Assembly: GCA_002317155.1 (NCBI GenBank)
Contig: DCIR01000072.1
Span: forward strand, 15,796 to 79,795
Direction: 5' to 3'
DNA length: 64,000 bases
Source: Lachnospiraceae bacterium UBA1721
Lineage (GTDB): Bacteria; Bacillota; Clostridia; Lachnospirales; Lachnospiraceae
Under the pieces are notes generated by a model. That model was given only the letters and a program-made list of their open reading frames with translations. It was not told the DNA's origin and did not search any database. Below are positions 1 to 8,821 of the stretch, piece after piece. A program made the position numbers and the translations under genes. Each line of letters starts with the position of its first letter. The stretch's first letter is position 1.

Positions 1-578
1 GCATAAGCCTGTGCCCTTACATCAAACTCCGGATTGTGATGTGAAACACTAAGAGTACATACGTGCGTCGCATTTACTCCCTCGACTGCATCGCAGTAAT
101 CAGGGAATAATCTTATTTCAGGAATATAAGGCTCTTCTCTGTAGGGATGACAGTGAACCACCATTCCTCCGTCTCTGTGTACAAGTTCAAACTGTTCCTC
201 TATAGTACAGTCTCTGATTTCAGGATGCGCCAAAAGCCATTCCTTGCTAAGACCGTTAATCAGAAATTCAGTACCCTGATAAGCAGCTTCCCAACCAAAG
301 AATACCTGCAGACCGATTTTGTCTCCGGTCGCCTTAGCATCCTCATAGCCCTTGCAGTATCCTTCGACCCAATCAGTCCACGGAAGTGATCTGTCTACCG
401 CAGTGTTACCATGAACGAAATGATCTGTAACAATTATTCCGGTATATCCTGCCTCTTTACATGCCTTAGCCATTTCAGCGCCGGTACTACGTCCGCAAGC
501 CGAGCCCTGACATGTATGCAGATGTGTTTCATATGCATAAGGAAAATCTTTTGGTAAAACTAACTTTTTTAAGCTCAT
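1..578 (-). CDS. PHP-domain metal-dependent hydrolase, 3' end cut by window edge
   Basis: The reading frame opens at an ATG (578-576) preceded by GGAG and runs off the low-coordinate edge, so only about 192 N-terminal residues are seen. The PHP superfamily metal-binding motifs are visible: His-Leu-His at residues 19-21, Thr-Asp-His-Phe at 51-54, and His-Cys-His-Pro near residue 143. PHP proteins are phosphoesterases or related metallohydrolases, for example histidinol phosphatase or nucleoside 3',5'-bisphosphate phosphatase; the exact substrate cannot be told. It starts 18 nt after the stop of the small membrane protein gene upstream and is probably co-transcribed with it. Confidence 0.8.
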   Translation of the reverse strand, partial: MSLKKLVLPKDFPYAYETHLHTCQGSACGRSTGAEMAKACKEAGYTGIIVTDHFVHGNTAVDRSLPWTDWVEGYCKGYEDAKATGDKIGLQVFFGWEAAYQGTEFLINGLSKEWLLAHPEIRDCTIEEQFELVHRDGGMVVHCHPYREEPYIPEIRLFPDYCDAVEGVNATHVCTLSVSHHNPEFDVRAQAY

Positions 579-596
579 ATCAATCTCCTTTTGCTC

Positions 597-992
597 CTAA
601 ATCTTTAAGACAAACATTTGAAATAACACACCCAATGTTGCCGACACTAAAAATGCACCTATATTCATAAGCACAAACTGCCATACTTTATATTTATACT
701 CTTTCCAATTCTTAAATGTTCCGACAAGTGCTATAACATAAAACACCATGAACGGAAGAGTTACTATCCATAGAAAATTCTTAGAAAAACAGAACAAAAC
801 AGTCATCGCAAGCCATATACCGGCATACATCGTGAGAAAAATTTCTTTGGGATAATTTTCATCTCTTTCGCCATTATCCTCACGCAGTGTATTGTTCATA
901 ACATACATCTTCTTAAAATTAACGGTAAAATTAAACTTATAACGCTCTTTCTTTTGTAAAAGTTCATCATCGTATTTGTCGATATTGCTCAT
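597..992 (-). CDS. Small integral membrane protein of unknown function
   Basis: A 131-residue protein with a charged N-terminal half (about 45 residues, Lys/Glu/Tyr rich) followed by three or four closely spaced hydrophobic segments between about residue 50 and the C-terminus. The start ATG has a strong ribosome-binding site (GAGGGGAA, 5 nt away). I do not recognise a family. It lies between the cellobiose phosphorylase gene, from which it is separated by a hairpin, and the PHP-domain gene, with which it is probably co-transcribed. Confidence 0.65.
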   Translation of the reverse strand: MSNIDKYDDELLQKKERYKFNFTVNFKKMYVMNNTLREDNGERDENYPKEIFLTMYAGIWLAMTVLFCFSKNFLWIVTLPFMVFYVIALVGTFKNWKEYKYKVWQFVLMNIGAFLVSATLGVLFQMFVLKI

Positions 993-1046
993 AAAATTCC
1001 CCTCATACTGTTGATAAATATCACTGCAAACACATCAATACACAAA

Positions 1047-1082
1047 ATAGGTATTACCATAGTTGCCTACAGTAATACCTAT
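1047..1082 (-). terminator. Hairpin downstream of cellobiose phosphorylase
   Basis: A perfect 11-bp inverted repeat (ATAGGTATTAC / GTAATACCTAT) with a 14-nt loop lies about 65 nt past the stop of the phosphorylase gene. On the minus strand the stem is followed by TTTGTG, so the U-tract is short. It is a weak intrinsic terminator or a 3' stabilising hairpin. Confidence 0.5.
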
Positions 1083-1148
1083 CTGATAATTCTATATCTT
1101 TGCCGTGTTACCGGCATATTACTCTATAGACCAAATAAACGCAGATGA

Positions 1149-3545
1149 TTATCCGAGAACTACAACAACATCGTTCTGAGCCTGGAGCTTAGAAGCAGGG
1201 ATGAGGTTACCCTCAAGCTTCTCTCCATTAAGAGTAATTGAAGCTACTCCGCTTGCTACGTGGTTGGGATTCTCTACCTTGATTGAGATATGAGTTCCAC
1301 GGAAGTTCTTCTCCATCTTCATGCCATCCCAGCTTGAAGGAATTGAAGGAGAAACTACAAGTCCTTCAGGAGTAGGTCTCATACCACAGATACCTTCTAC
1401 GCAGCCTACCATTACAGTAGAACCGGTACCAGTAAGCCAATGTACGTGAGCGCGTCCTTCATAAGGGCTTCTTGTAGACTCTACAAACTGTCCGTGAACA
1501 TAAGGCTCAATACCACGGATCTCAGCCTTGTCGTTCATTGAAGCAGGTGAGCTCTCAAGGAAGTACTTGAATGCTCTGTCACCATCGCCAAGGAGTGACT
1601 CAGCAAGGATAATCCATCCCTGTGACTGAGAGAAGATACCACCGTTTTCCTTGGTATCAGGGTTGAAAATGTGCATCAGCGCACCATCAAAGTAATGATC
1701 TACATAAGGGGGCTCAAGAAGCTTTACACCATAAGGAGTGTTGAGGATGCTGTCTACAGAATCCATTGCCTTATCAGCCTGCTCCTTGCTAGCAAATCCT
1801 GAAATAACAGCCCAGCTCTGAGGGTTGAGCCACATATTAGCTTCAGGATCCTTCTTAGCACCAACGATAACACCGTTATCACGAATACCACGGATGAAAC
1901 GGTCCTCATCCCAGCACTTCTCAAGAGTAGCACCAAGCTTAGCCTTAACGTCCTCAAGGAACTTAATATACTCTGTATCATTCTTATCTGCTGCAATCTC
2001 AAGCATCATATTGAGTGCATAATAGAGCTGGAATGCAACGAATGTAGACTCACCCTTTGCACCCATTCTCAAGCAGTCATTCCAGTCAGCGTGGAGACCT
2101 GCAGGCATATTGTGGTCACCCATATGATTCATAGAGAAATCAATTGCCTTCTTAAGATGCTCATATACGGTATCCTCACCACCATTTGCGTAAGGAATCT
2201 TCTCATCAAGGAATGCAACATTTCCGGTCTCAGCTACATACTTGTAAACTGTAGGGAAGAGCCAGAGTGCATCATCTGCACGATATGAAGGATGTCCGGT
2301 CATCTTAACCCACTCGGGATCATCGGGAGTACCTGAGTTACCGGGTACAAAATCAAATACTACAAGAGGAAGACCTGCTCCATTGTTAACCTGTGCAGAA
2401 ATCATGAACTTAATCTTCTCAAGTGCCATTTCGGGATCAAGGTGAATAATACCCTGGATATCCTGAACGGTATCACGATAGCCGTAACCGTTTCTCTCTC
2501 CACAATAGATAAGAGAAGCAGCTCTTGACCAGGTGAAGGTGATGAAGCACTGATAAGCGTTCCATACATTAATCATGTTGTTGAACTCTTCTGAAGGAGT
2601 CTCAACAGAGAAATTGTCAAGCTTTGCATGCCAATACTTCTTAAGAGTCTCAACTTCCTTCTCAACTATAGAAGCATCCTCATACTTAGCGATGATCTCG
2701 TTAGCTTCAGTATTGCATCTCTGTCCGAAGATATAAGTAAGTGTCTTAGACTCTCCTGCTGCAAGTTCAATGTCAGACTGAAGAGCACCACAAGCGTTAG
2801 CATTGAAGTTAAGAGCATTGTCGCACTTTCCTGACTCTACAGCGATAGGATTAGCATATGTTCTGTAAGCACCGATGAACTTGTCAAGTGATCCGTTGTA
2901 AGCATCAACCTTAGCTCCTGCGAGTCCAAGGAAACGCTCTCTGTGGTTAGATCCGGTCTCATCCTTGCCTGAGTTCTCATTAATGTGCTGAAGAATCTTA
3001 TTGCCCTCAAATGAGGTACGGGTGATGAACTGGGTATACTGAAGGTTTACCTGGTCCTGATTATAGTTGCTGTCACTGGTGAACTCGATAAAACCATATA
3101 CTGAAAGCTTACGAGGCTTATCTGAGGTATTGGTTACCTTGCAGCTCCATACTTCATATGTAGCATCCTGAGGCACATAGTAAGTAGTCTTAGAATTGAT
3201 TCCCGCATAATCAGTAGTGATGATGGTATATGCGGTACCGTGCTGACAGGTGGTCTTGTAGGTATCAAGGGGCTTGCCTACAGGCTGCCAGGTTGCTGAC
3301 CAATAATCAGCGGTGTCATTATCGCGGAGATAAATATATCTTCCGGGAAGTGACATTTTTGAGTTGAAACGATATCTTGAAATACGTCCGTTTGCGCCAC
3401 TCTGAACAAAGCTGTATCCACCGGCATTGTTAGAAATGATAGCACCGTAAGCGGGTGATCCAAGGTAGTTACACCAAGGTTCGGGGGTGTCAGGACGAGT
3501 AATAACATACTCCTTCGCTGCAAGATCAAAATGTCCGTACTGCAT
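1149..3545 (-). CDS. GH94 cellobiose phosphorylase
   Basis: A 798-residue protein of the length usual for GH94 phosphorylases. It would split cellobiose with inorganic phosphate into alpha-glucose 1-phosphate and glucose in the cytoplasm, saving ATP during growth on cellulose products. The N-terminus (Tyr-Val-Ile-Thr-Arg-Pro-Asp-Thr-Pro, then Asn-Tyr-Leu-Gly) and the Gly-Tyr-Arg-Asp-Thr-Val-Gln-Asp motif near residue 350 are typical. The catalytic acid Asp lies in the Ala-Asp-Trp-Asn-Asp-Cys motif in the middle of the (alpha/alpha)6 barrel. I remember ruminal cellobiose phosphorylases as very similar, but N,N'-diacetylchitobiose phosphorylase also shares these motifs, so the substrate is likely rather than proven. 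No signal peptide. The start has AGGAGG 8 nt upstream. It appears to be a single-gene unit followed by a hairpin. Confidence 0.9.
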   Translation of the reverse strand: MQYGHFDLAAKEYVITRPDTPEPWCNYLGSPAYGAIISNNAGGYSFVQSGANGRISRYRFNSKMSLPGRYIYLRDNDTADYWSATWQPVGKPLDTYKTTCQHGTAYTIITTDYAGINSKTTYYVPQDATYEVWSCKVTNTSDKPRKLSVYGFIEFTSDSNYNQDQVNLQYTQFITRTSFEGNKILQHINENSGKDETGSNHRERFLGLAGAKVDAYNGSLDKFIGAYRTYANPIAVESGKCDNALNFNANACGALQSDIELAAGESKTLTYIFGQRCNTEANEIIAKYEDASIVEKEVETLKKYWHAKLDNFSVETPSEEFNNMINVWNAYQCFITFTWSRAASLIYCGERNGYGYRDTVQDIQGIIHLDPEMALEKIKFMISAQVNNGAGLPLVVFDFVPGNSGTPDDPEWVKMTGHPSYRADDALWLFPTVYKYVAETGNVAFLDEKIPYANGGEDTVYEHLKKAIDFSMNHMGDHNMPAGLHADWNDCLRMGAKGESTFVAFQLYYALNMMLEIAADKNDTEYIKFLEDVKAKLGATLEKCWDEDRFIRGIRDNGVIVGAKKDPEANMWLNPQSWAVISGFASKEQADKAMDSVDSILNTPYGVKLLEPPYVDHYFDGALMHIFNPDTKENGGIFSQSQGWIILAESLLGDGDRAFKYFLESSPASMNDKAEIRGIEPYVHGQFVESTRSPYEGRAHVHWLTGTGSTVMVGCVEGICGMRPTPEGLVVSPSIPSSWDGMKMEKNFRGTHISIKVENPNHVASGVASITLNGEKLEGNLIPASKLQAQNDVVVVLG

Positions 3546-3708
3546 TAAAAAATCCTCCTGAAAAATAAGTGTTTTGCCTGTCAGTCTTCCTTCCCAAATG
3601 TCAGACTATCGACAGACAATTTATTTGTTTTTTTGCCTTAATCGGCATATTAATTTCATTTTATATGCTAACAAATACTAATACAAGTAGTAAAAACTTA
3701 AAATTTTA

Positions 3709-4758
3709 TCAATAAATTTCAAACCTTGCGTCATATAATTCAAAAAAGGCGCTATTAATATCAATATCGTAGTTAAGCGAAACACTATCCCACAGTTCAT
3801 TATTCAAGTTTTTAACAAGTCCTGCAACGAAAGTATCATATTCATATTTGAATGCGACCTGCCTTCTTTCCTCTACAAGAACCGCCTTGTTAGCCTCAGT
3901 CTGTTCTCTGTCAAGAGTACTGATACACTTAAAGATATGAAGTCCTGTTTCTGTCTCAACAATCGAGCTTACCTGATTGGTTGCAAGATTGAATACCTCC
4001 TGTTCGATAGCTGGATCCATCACACCGCGTCCGAACGATAAGATAAAGGAATCCTCTTCGCTGTACTCTGCTGCCAGTGCTTCAAAATCTTCCCCATCTT
4101 CCGCACGCTGTTTTATATCCATTGCCTCGTTATACAAATCAGCCTTTTTCTCCTGGCTGTACATAACAAAGTTACCTGCACCATCAGTTACACCTGTAGC
4201 AAGATAAATATGCTGAACTATAACTGTTCTGGCCTCATCATCACTTATTTCAGGATTAATCTCATCTATAACTGCCTCGTATACTCTGTCCGCCATAGCA
4301 TACTCGGTGTACATGCTGACCAGTAATTCCTGTGTCACTCCCATGTATTCAAGCTGTTCGTCACTCAGACCCGAATAGTATTCTTCCGCCGCACCCTGCA
4401 CCAGTTCCAAATCTTCTTCTGACAGGGTAACTCCCTCTGATACAGCCATCAGATACATAGTCTTAACCTGTGCAATTCTTGCAAGCACCGTATCCTTAAC
4501 ATTATCTTCAAGTGTTACACCATCGAGTTCCGCATTCCAGATACCGTCACCATATACTGATTCATACTGGTTCTGAATGTCGGTAAGATATACCTTCATC
4601 TCCGGAAGTGTGCACTTCGTATCACCGATAATGAATACATCATCCTTGCCAAAACCTGTAGTAAGTACAACCTTGGTTCCGCATCCGGTCAGAAGAAATA
4701 CGCATATCAAAACAAACGGCAGTATGCAATTTTTAATTTTTCTGATTTTTACAAACAT
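3709..4758 (-). CDS. PpiC-type peptidyl-prolyl isomerase lipoprotein (PrsA/SurA-like foldase)
   Basis: A 349-residue lipoprotein: a basic N-terminus and hydrophobic stretch end in the lipobox Leu-Leu-Thr-Gly-Cys (Cys about residue 26), so it should be anchored on the outer face of the membrane. A SurA_N/PrsA-like helical region follows, then a parvulin-like domain at about residues 180-290, with the usual Phe-Glu-Ala-Leu-Ala-Ala-Glu-Tyr-Ser and Gly-Leu-His-Ile-Phe-Lys motifs. Proteins of this kind help secreted proteins fold outside the cell. The ribosome-binding site is weak. The gene starts 20 nt after the unknown gene at 4779-5303, which suggests one transcript. Confidence 0.82.
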   Translation of the reverse strand: MFVKIRKIKNCILPFVLICVFLLTGCGTKVVLTTGFGKDDVFIIGDTKCTLPEMKVYLTDIQNQYESVYGDGIWNAELDGVTLEDNVKDTVLARIAQVKTMYLMAVSEGVTLSEEDLELVQGAAEEYYSGLSDEQLEYMGVTQELLVSMYTEYAMADRVYEAVIDEINPEISDDEARTVIVQHIYLATGVTDGAGNFVMYSQEKKADLYNEAMDIKQRAEDGEDFEALAAEYSEEDSFILSFGRGVMDPAIEQEVFNLATNQVSSIVETETGLHIFKCISTLDREQTEANKAVLVEERRQVAFKYEYDTFVAGLVKNLNNELWDSVSLNYDIDINSAFFELYDARFEIY

Positions 4759-4778
4759 ACTTATTTAATCTTTACATA

Positions 4779-5303
4779 CTACTTTTGAAGATTTGAACTT
4801 ACCTTTTCGAGACTATCAAGCAGAGCCTGTGTTTCAGAGACAGTCTGATTAAATGAATCAATTTGATTATTAAGGACATCATCATCCTTATCCTCGTCTT
4901 CCGAATCGTTCATTACGATAGAATTAAAATGTCCATCCATAAGCTTGGCAAGGACCTCACGTCCACCACCTGTTCCAAGCAAATCCTTCGAAAGTGCAAT
5001 CAAATCAGAATCGGTTGCATTCGCAGTTATATTTCCGAGCACTGATCCGTCAAGAGCAGACACAAGTTTCTTGAACTCCGCAATCTGTGAAGCTTCATCA
5101 TTTTCATTCACAGCCTGGTCCTTATACGCTTCTTTCAGCTTATCAATCTCTTCGCCCAAAGCCTGTGAAAAAGCATTGACGCTCTGTCCTACGGAAGCAT
5201 CCGTCATTGTTGTGCTTTTGACTGCACTTGTGCTCACTACATTACCGGCAGCATTCGTTCCTGCCGCACTATATATTAATGACTGTAAATCACTTACATT
5301 CAT
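4779..5303 (-). CDS. Hypothetical protein, 174 residues
   Basis: The frame is open further upstream, but the ATG at 5303 has a clear GGAGG site 7 nt away, so I start the protein there. The sequence is soluble and Ser/Ala/Asp rich, with an acidic run (Asp-Ser-Glu-Asp-Glu-Asp-Lys-Asp-Asp-Asp) near residue 135 and a C-terminal helix with coiled-coil character. No signal peptide or membrane segment is visible and I recognise no family. It is followed closely by the foldase lipoprotein gene; nothing further about its role can be read. Confidence 0.6.
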   Translation of the reverse strand: MNVSDLQSLIYSAAGTNAAGNVVSTSAVKSTTMTDASVGQSVNAFSQALGEEIDKLKEAYKDQAVNENDEASQIAEFKKLVSALDGSVLGNITANATDSDLIALSKDLLGTGGGREVLAKLMDGHFNSIVMNDSEDEDKDDDVLNNQIDSFNQTVSETQALLDSLEKVSSNLQK

Positions 5304-5421
5304 TGCCTGTCCTCCGCTTTTAACCGCTACTATTTTATGTATATTACAAGTATAGCACCTCAATTTTCGTACAAATCCACTGATACATTATATACTATTT
5401 GTAAGCCTTACCGCCACATAA

Positions 5422-5468
5422 AAATAGCATCTGCCAAGTCAAACAAACGTCACTCAACAGATGCTATT
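5422..5468 (-). terminator. Intrinsic terminator after clpB
   Basis: An 11-bp perfect inverted repeat (AATAGCATCTG / CAGATGCTATT) with a 24-nt loop lies just past the clpB stop. On the minus strand it is followed by TTTTT, and on the plus strand by an AT-rich run. Confidence 0.7.
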
Positions 5469-5489
5469 ATTATTTTTACTCACACATAA

Positions 5490-8084
5490 TTACTGCGCAG
5501 AAACTGTCAATTCTCTATTCCACTCATCGATCAGAATAGTTCCACCCTCATGAACCTTATCTGCAAGAATCAATCTGGCAGCCGCAGTCTCAACATATCT
5601 TTGAACATATCTCTTAAGAGGTCTTGCTCCGTACACCGGGTCATACGCTTCCTCAGTAATATAATTTACAGCCTGAGGTGTAAGTTCGATCTTGATTCGC
5701 TTATCTGCGAGTCTGTCATTAATCTCAGCTACAATAAGTGTAATAATTCCGGCAAGATTATCCTTGGTCAGAGGCTTAAATAGAATAGTCTCATCAAGTC
5801 TGTTAAGGAATTCGGGGCGGAAATGAAGCTTAAGTTCAGACATTACCTCTTCTTCTGCCTCATCGGTAATATTACCCTTATCATCAATACCGTCGAGTAG
5901 GAACTGTGCACCGATATTGGATGTAAGAATCAATATTGTATTCTTAAAATCTACAGTTCTTCCCTGAGAATCCGTAATACGGCCATCATCAAGAACCTGA
6001 AGCAGTACATTAAACACGTCGGGATGTGCCTTCTCGATCTCATCAAAAAGGACAACACTATAAGGCTTACGACGTACTGCCTCTGTAAGCTGACCGCCCT
6101 CTTCATATCCGACATATCCGGGAGGCGCTCCGATAAGTCTTGCTACGGAATGTTTCTCCATATACTCGGACATATCTATTCTGACCATATTATTTTCATC
6201 ATCAAAAAGTGATGCTGCCAACGACTTAGCAAGTTCTGTTTTACCTACACCAGTAGGTCCAAGGAAAAGGAATGAGCCAATAGGCTTACTGGGATCCTTG
6301 ATTCCTGCCTTTGATCTAAGAATTGCCTCAGTCACACGGGTAACTGCTTCATCCTGACCCATTACACGGGTGTGAAGCTCATCATCCAAATGAAGAGTCT
6401 TGCTTCTCTCACTTTCTGTCAATTTGGTTACAGGTATTCCTGTCCATCTTGAGATAATCTTGGCAATCTCGCCTTCCTCTACTCTCTCGTGCACAAGCTT
6501 GGGTGCATCTGAATTTTCAGCTTTTTCCTGCTTCTCCTCAGCCTCTGCGAGCTCCTTTTTAAGTGCAGGGAGCTTAGCATAAGTAAGTTCTGATGCCTTC
6601 TCGTAATCTCCGTTTCTCTGCGCTATCTGAATCTGGTTATTAACCTCATCTATCTGTTCACGAAGCTTTGACAGCTTGTCTACTGCATTTTTCTCATCAT
6701 CCCACTGAGTCTTTTGAACAATAAACTTGTCCTTCAAATCAGCAAGTTCCTTCTGCAATGCATTCAATCTTTCCTTGCTGAGCTGGTCGTCCTCTTTCTT
6801 AAGTGCAGTCTCTTCGATTTCCAACTGCATAATATGACGATTCATTTCATCAAGTTCTGCAGGCATAGAATCCATCTCTGTCTTAATAAGAGCGCATGCC
6901 TCATCAACAAGGTCTATAGCCTTGTCGGGAAGGAATCTGTCTGAGATATATCTGTTAGATAAAACAGCGGCAGATACAAGTGCACTGTCCAAAATCTTAA
7001 CTCCGTGGTATACCTCATATCTCTCCTTGAGTCCTCTGAGTATAGAGATAGTATCTTCAACCGTAGGCTCATCTACAAGGACAGGCTGGAAACGACGCTC
7101 AAGCGCAGGATCCTTCTCGATATACATTCTGTACTCATCAAGAGTAGTAGCACCTATGCAGTGAAGTTCACCACGCGCAAGCATAGGCTTAAGCATATTG
7201 CCCGCATCAAGCGCACCGTCTGATTTACCGGCACCTACAATCGTATGAAGCTCATCTATGAAAAGAATAATCTGCCCATTACTCTTCTTCACTTCCTCAA
7301 GAACAGCTTTAAGACGTTCCTCAAATTCTCCTCTGTATTTAGCTCCGGCTACCAGCGATCCCATATCAAGAGAAAATACCTTTTTGTCCTTAAGGTTACC
7401 GGGCACATCACCTCTGACAATACGCTGCGCCAGGCCTTCAACAACAGCAGTCTTACCTACTCCGGGCTCACCTATAAGTACAGGATTATTCTTGGTCTTT
7501 CGCGAAAGTATTCTGATAACATTCCTGATCTCACTGTCACGACCTATTACCGGATCGAGTTTTTGCTGCTTAGCTTTCTCAACGAGATCCTGTCCGTATT
7601 TTGCCAGTGTATCGTATGTAGCCTCAGGATTGTCACTCATAACCTTCTGATTGCCTCTTACACTTAAAAGCACCTTAAGGAATCGGTCTCTGGTTATTCC
7701 GTATTCAGAAAAAATCGCACTGACTTCCTGGTTTGCATACTTAATCATAGCGAGGAATAAATGCTCAACGGAAATGTACTCGTCTCCCATTCCCTTAGCT
7801 TCATCCTCTGCATTTACCAGCACCTGATTAAGCGCCTGACCGACTCTCAAATCGCCGCCCTTAACCTTAACTCTCTTCTGAACAGCAGCTTCTACTCTAC
7901 TGCGAAAATGCTCAGTATCTATCTCCATTTTCTCTATCAACTTAAGTATCAGACTGTCATCAATATTAAGCAGACTTAACAGTAAATGCTCCTGCTCTAC
8001 CTCCTGATTGCCATACTCATAAGCAAGCTTTTCAAGGCCGTTAACCGCCTCCATGGATTTCTGTGTAAACTTATTGATATTCAT
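5490..8084 (-). CDS. clpB: ClpB ATP-dependent disaggregase
   Basis: An 864-residue Hsp100 protein, full length for ClpB. It contains a Clp_N repeat domain (about 1-145), a first AAA+ module with Walker A Gly-Glu-Pro-Gly-Val-Gly-Lys-Thr (about 207) and Walker B Phe-Ile-Asp-Glu-Leu-His, a long Glu/Lys-rich coiled-coil middle domain (about 400-520) that separates ClpB from ClpC, and a second AAA+ module with Gly-Pro-Thr-Gly-Val-Gly-Lys-Thr (about 607). It threads aggregated proteins with DnaK help. The start has GGAGG upstream. No CIRCE (TTAGCACTC-N9-GAGTGCTAA) or CtsR (GGTCAAA repeat) operator was found upstream, which is unusual for a Firmicute clpB; only a sigma-A-like promoter is visible. 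Single-gene unit. Confidence 0.97.
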   Translation of the reverse strand: MNINKFTQKSMEAVNGLEKLAYEYGNQEVEQEHLLLSLLNIDDSLILKLIEKMEIDTEHFRSRVEAAVQKRVKVKGGDLRVGQALNQVLVNAEDEAKGMGDEYISVEHLFLAMIKYANQEVSAIFSEYGITRDRFLKVLLSVRGNQKVMSDNPEATYDTLAKYGQDLVEKAKQQKLDPVIGRDSEIRNVIRILSRKTKNNPVLIGEPGVGKTAVVEGLAQRIVRGDVPGNLKDKKVFSLDMGSLVAGAKYRGEFEERLKAVLEEVKKSNGQIILFIDELHTIVGAGKSDGALDAGNMLKPMLARGELHCIGATTLDEYRMYIEKDPALERRFQPVLVDEPTVEDTISILRGLKERYEVYHGVKILDSALVSAAVLSNRYISDRFLPDKAIDLVDEACALIKTEMDSMPAELDEMNRHIMQLEIEETALKKEDDQLSKERLNALQKELADLKDKFIVQKTQWDDEKNAVDKLSKLREQIDEVNNQIQIAQRNGDYEKASELTYAKLPALKKELAEAEEKQEKAENSDAPKLVHERVEEGEIAKIISRWTGIPVTKLTESERSKTLHLDDELHTRVMGQDEAVTRVTEAILRSKAGIKDPSKPIGSFLFLGPTGVGKTELAKSLAASLFDDENNMVRIDMSEYMEKHSVARLIGAPPGYVGYEEGGQLTEAVRRKPYSVVLFDEIEKAHPDVFNVLLQVLDDGRITDSQGRTVDFKNTILILTSNIGAQFLLDGIDDKGNITDEAEEEVMSELKLHFRPEFLNRLDETILFKPLTKDNLAGIITLIVAEINDRLADKRIKIELTPQAVNYITEEAYDPVYGARPLKRYVQRYVETAAARLILADKVHEGGTILIDEWNRELTVSAQ

Positions 8085-8159
8085 AAAATCGCCTCCAAAT
8101 CAACAAACTTATAATACCACATTTTTACCTCTAAATATCTATTTGTTTGTTCTATATCA

Positions 8160-8187
8160 AATATAACACCGAGTTGTTTACAGTCAA
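8160..8187 (-). promoter_or_regulatory. Candidate clpB promoter
   Basis: On the minus strand TTGACT (8187-8182), a 16-nt spacer and TATATT (8165-8160) lie about 75 nt before the clpB start. The match to a sigma-A promoter is good, but no heat-shock operator accompanies it. Confidence 0.5.
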
Positions 8188-8242
8188 TACACAATTTATT
8201 AAATTTCCTTAAATTTTTCTGAACAACTTCTTAACTAGATTA

Positions 8243-8272
8243 TTGACATGAATAAATAACGAATGATATAAT
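8243..8272 (+). promoter_or_regulatory. Promoter of the cold-shock gene
   Basis: TTGACA (8243-8248), an 18-nt spacer and TATAAT (8267-8272) are both perfect consensus hexamers. Transcription should start near 8279, giving a 5' leader of about 158 nt before the csp start, as is usual for cold-shock genes. Confidence 0.8.
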
Positions 8273-8301
8273 TTTTTCGTATTCTAAAGGACTCATTGAT
8301 C

Positions 8302-8363
8302 TCACATATTTTTGTAAGTCATTAGTTCGTCATTAATGGTTTACAAAAATATGTGATTTTTTT
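8302..8363 (+). terminator. Terminator-like hairpin inside the csp leader (possible attenuator)
   Basis: A perfect 16-bp stem (TCACATATTTTTGTAA / TTACAAAAATATGTGA) with a 23-nt loop is followed at once by seven T residues (8357-8363). It lies between the csp promoter and the csp start, about 74 nt before the ATG. With no other plus-strand gene upstream, it could end most transcripts early or mark the end of a short RNA of about 85 nt. The stem is very AT-rich, so its stability should depend on temperature. Confidence 0.7.
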
Positions 8364-8436
8364 GTTTACTGAAAGAATCACAAAATTATTATTTTGGGTA
8401 TGGAATACCCACACATGCTTAAGGAGGCACTAAAAA

Positions 8437-8649
8437 ATGAACAAGGGAACTGTAAAGTGGTTCAACGCACAGAAGGGTTATGGCTTCATCACTAACGAGG
8501 CAGATGGCAAGGATGTATTCGTACATTTCTCTGGCATCAATGTTGATGGATACAAGACTCTTGATGAAGGCGCAGCTGTTACCTTCGATATCGAAGTTGA
8601 CGATGCTAAGGGTAAGGAGCGCGCTGTTAACGTTACCGTTGTACGCTAA
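8437..8649 (+). CDS. Cold-shock protein (CspA family)
   Basis: A 70-residue single cold-shock domain. The RNA-binding motifs RNP1 (Lys-Gly-Tyr-Gly-Phe-Ile, residues 13-18) and RNP2 (Val-Phe-Val-His-Phe, about 27-31) are intact. Such proteins bind single-stranded RNA and DNA and melt secondary structure in mRNA at low temperature. The start has AAGGAGG 8 nt upstream. It is the only plus-strand gene in the first 19 kb and has its own promoter, long structured leader and terminator. Confidence 0.97.
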   Translation: MNKGTVKWFNAQKGYGFITNEADGKDVFVHFSGINVDGYKTLDEGAAVTFDIEVDDAKGKERAVNVTVVR

Positions 8650-8670
8650 TAGATAAAAGCCCAAATTCAA

Positions 8671-8703
8671 AATCCCGGATACTTAGGTATCCGGGATTTT
8701 TTT
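8671..8703 (+). terminator. Intrinsic terminator of the cold-shock gene
   Basis: A perfect 12-bp stem (AATCCCGGATAC / GTATCCGGGATT) with a 4-nt loop is followed by seven T residues. Confidence 0.92.
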
Positions 8704-8731
8704 GCTCTATCCACACACATTTTGGGGGTTA

Positions 8732-8763
8732 TAGGACAAAACGTGTTGGTCCATTTTGTCCTA
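8732..8763 (-). terminator. Hairpin in the region downstream of engB
   Basis: A perfect 10-bp inverted repeat (TAGGACAAAA / TTTTGTCCTA) lies about 60 nt past the engB stop. No T-run follows on the minus strand, so it may be a weak terminator or a 3' end stabiliser. An overlapping alternative pairing (TTGGTC at 8746-8751 with GACCAA at 8767-8772) cannot form at the same time. Confidence 0.35.
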
Positions 8764-8821
8764 CATGACCAATTGCCTAACAAGACTAAAAGTCACAATT
8801 TTGCAAAATTACATTATAATA

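Noticed and set aside
4945..5355. Long plus-strand open frame opposite the gene at 4779-5303, and other antisense frames over clpB, clpX, atp and DUF5717 genes
   Set aside because: They have no ribosome-binding sites, unlikely composition, and mirror recognised coding sequences on the other strand.
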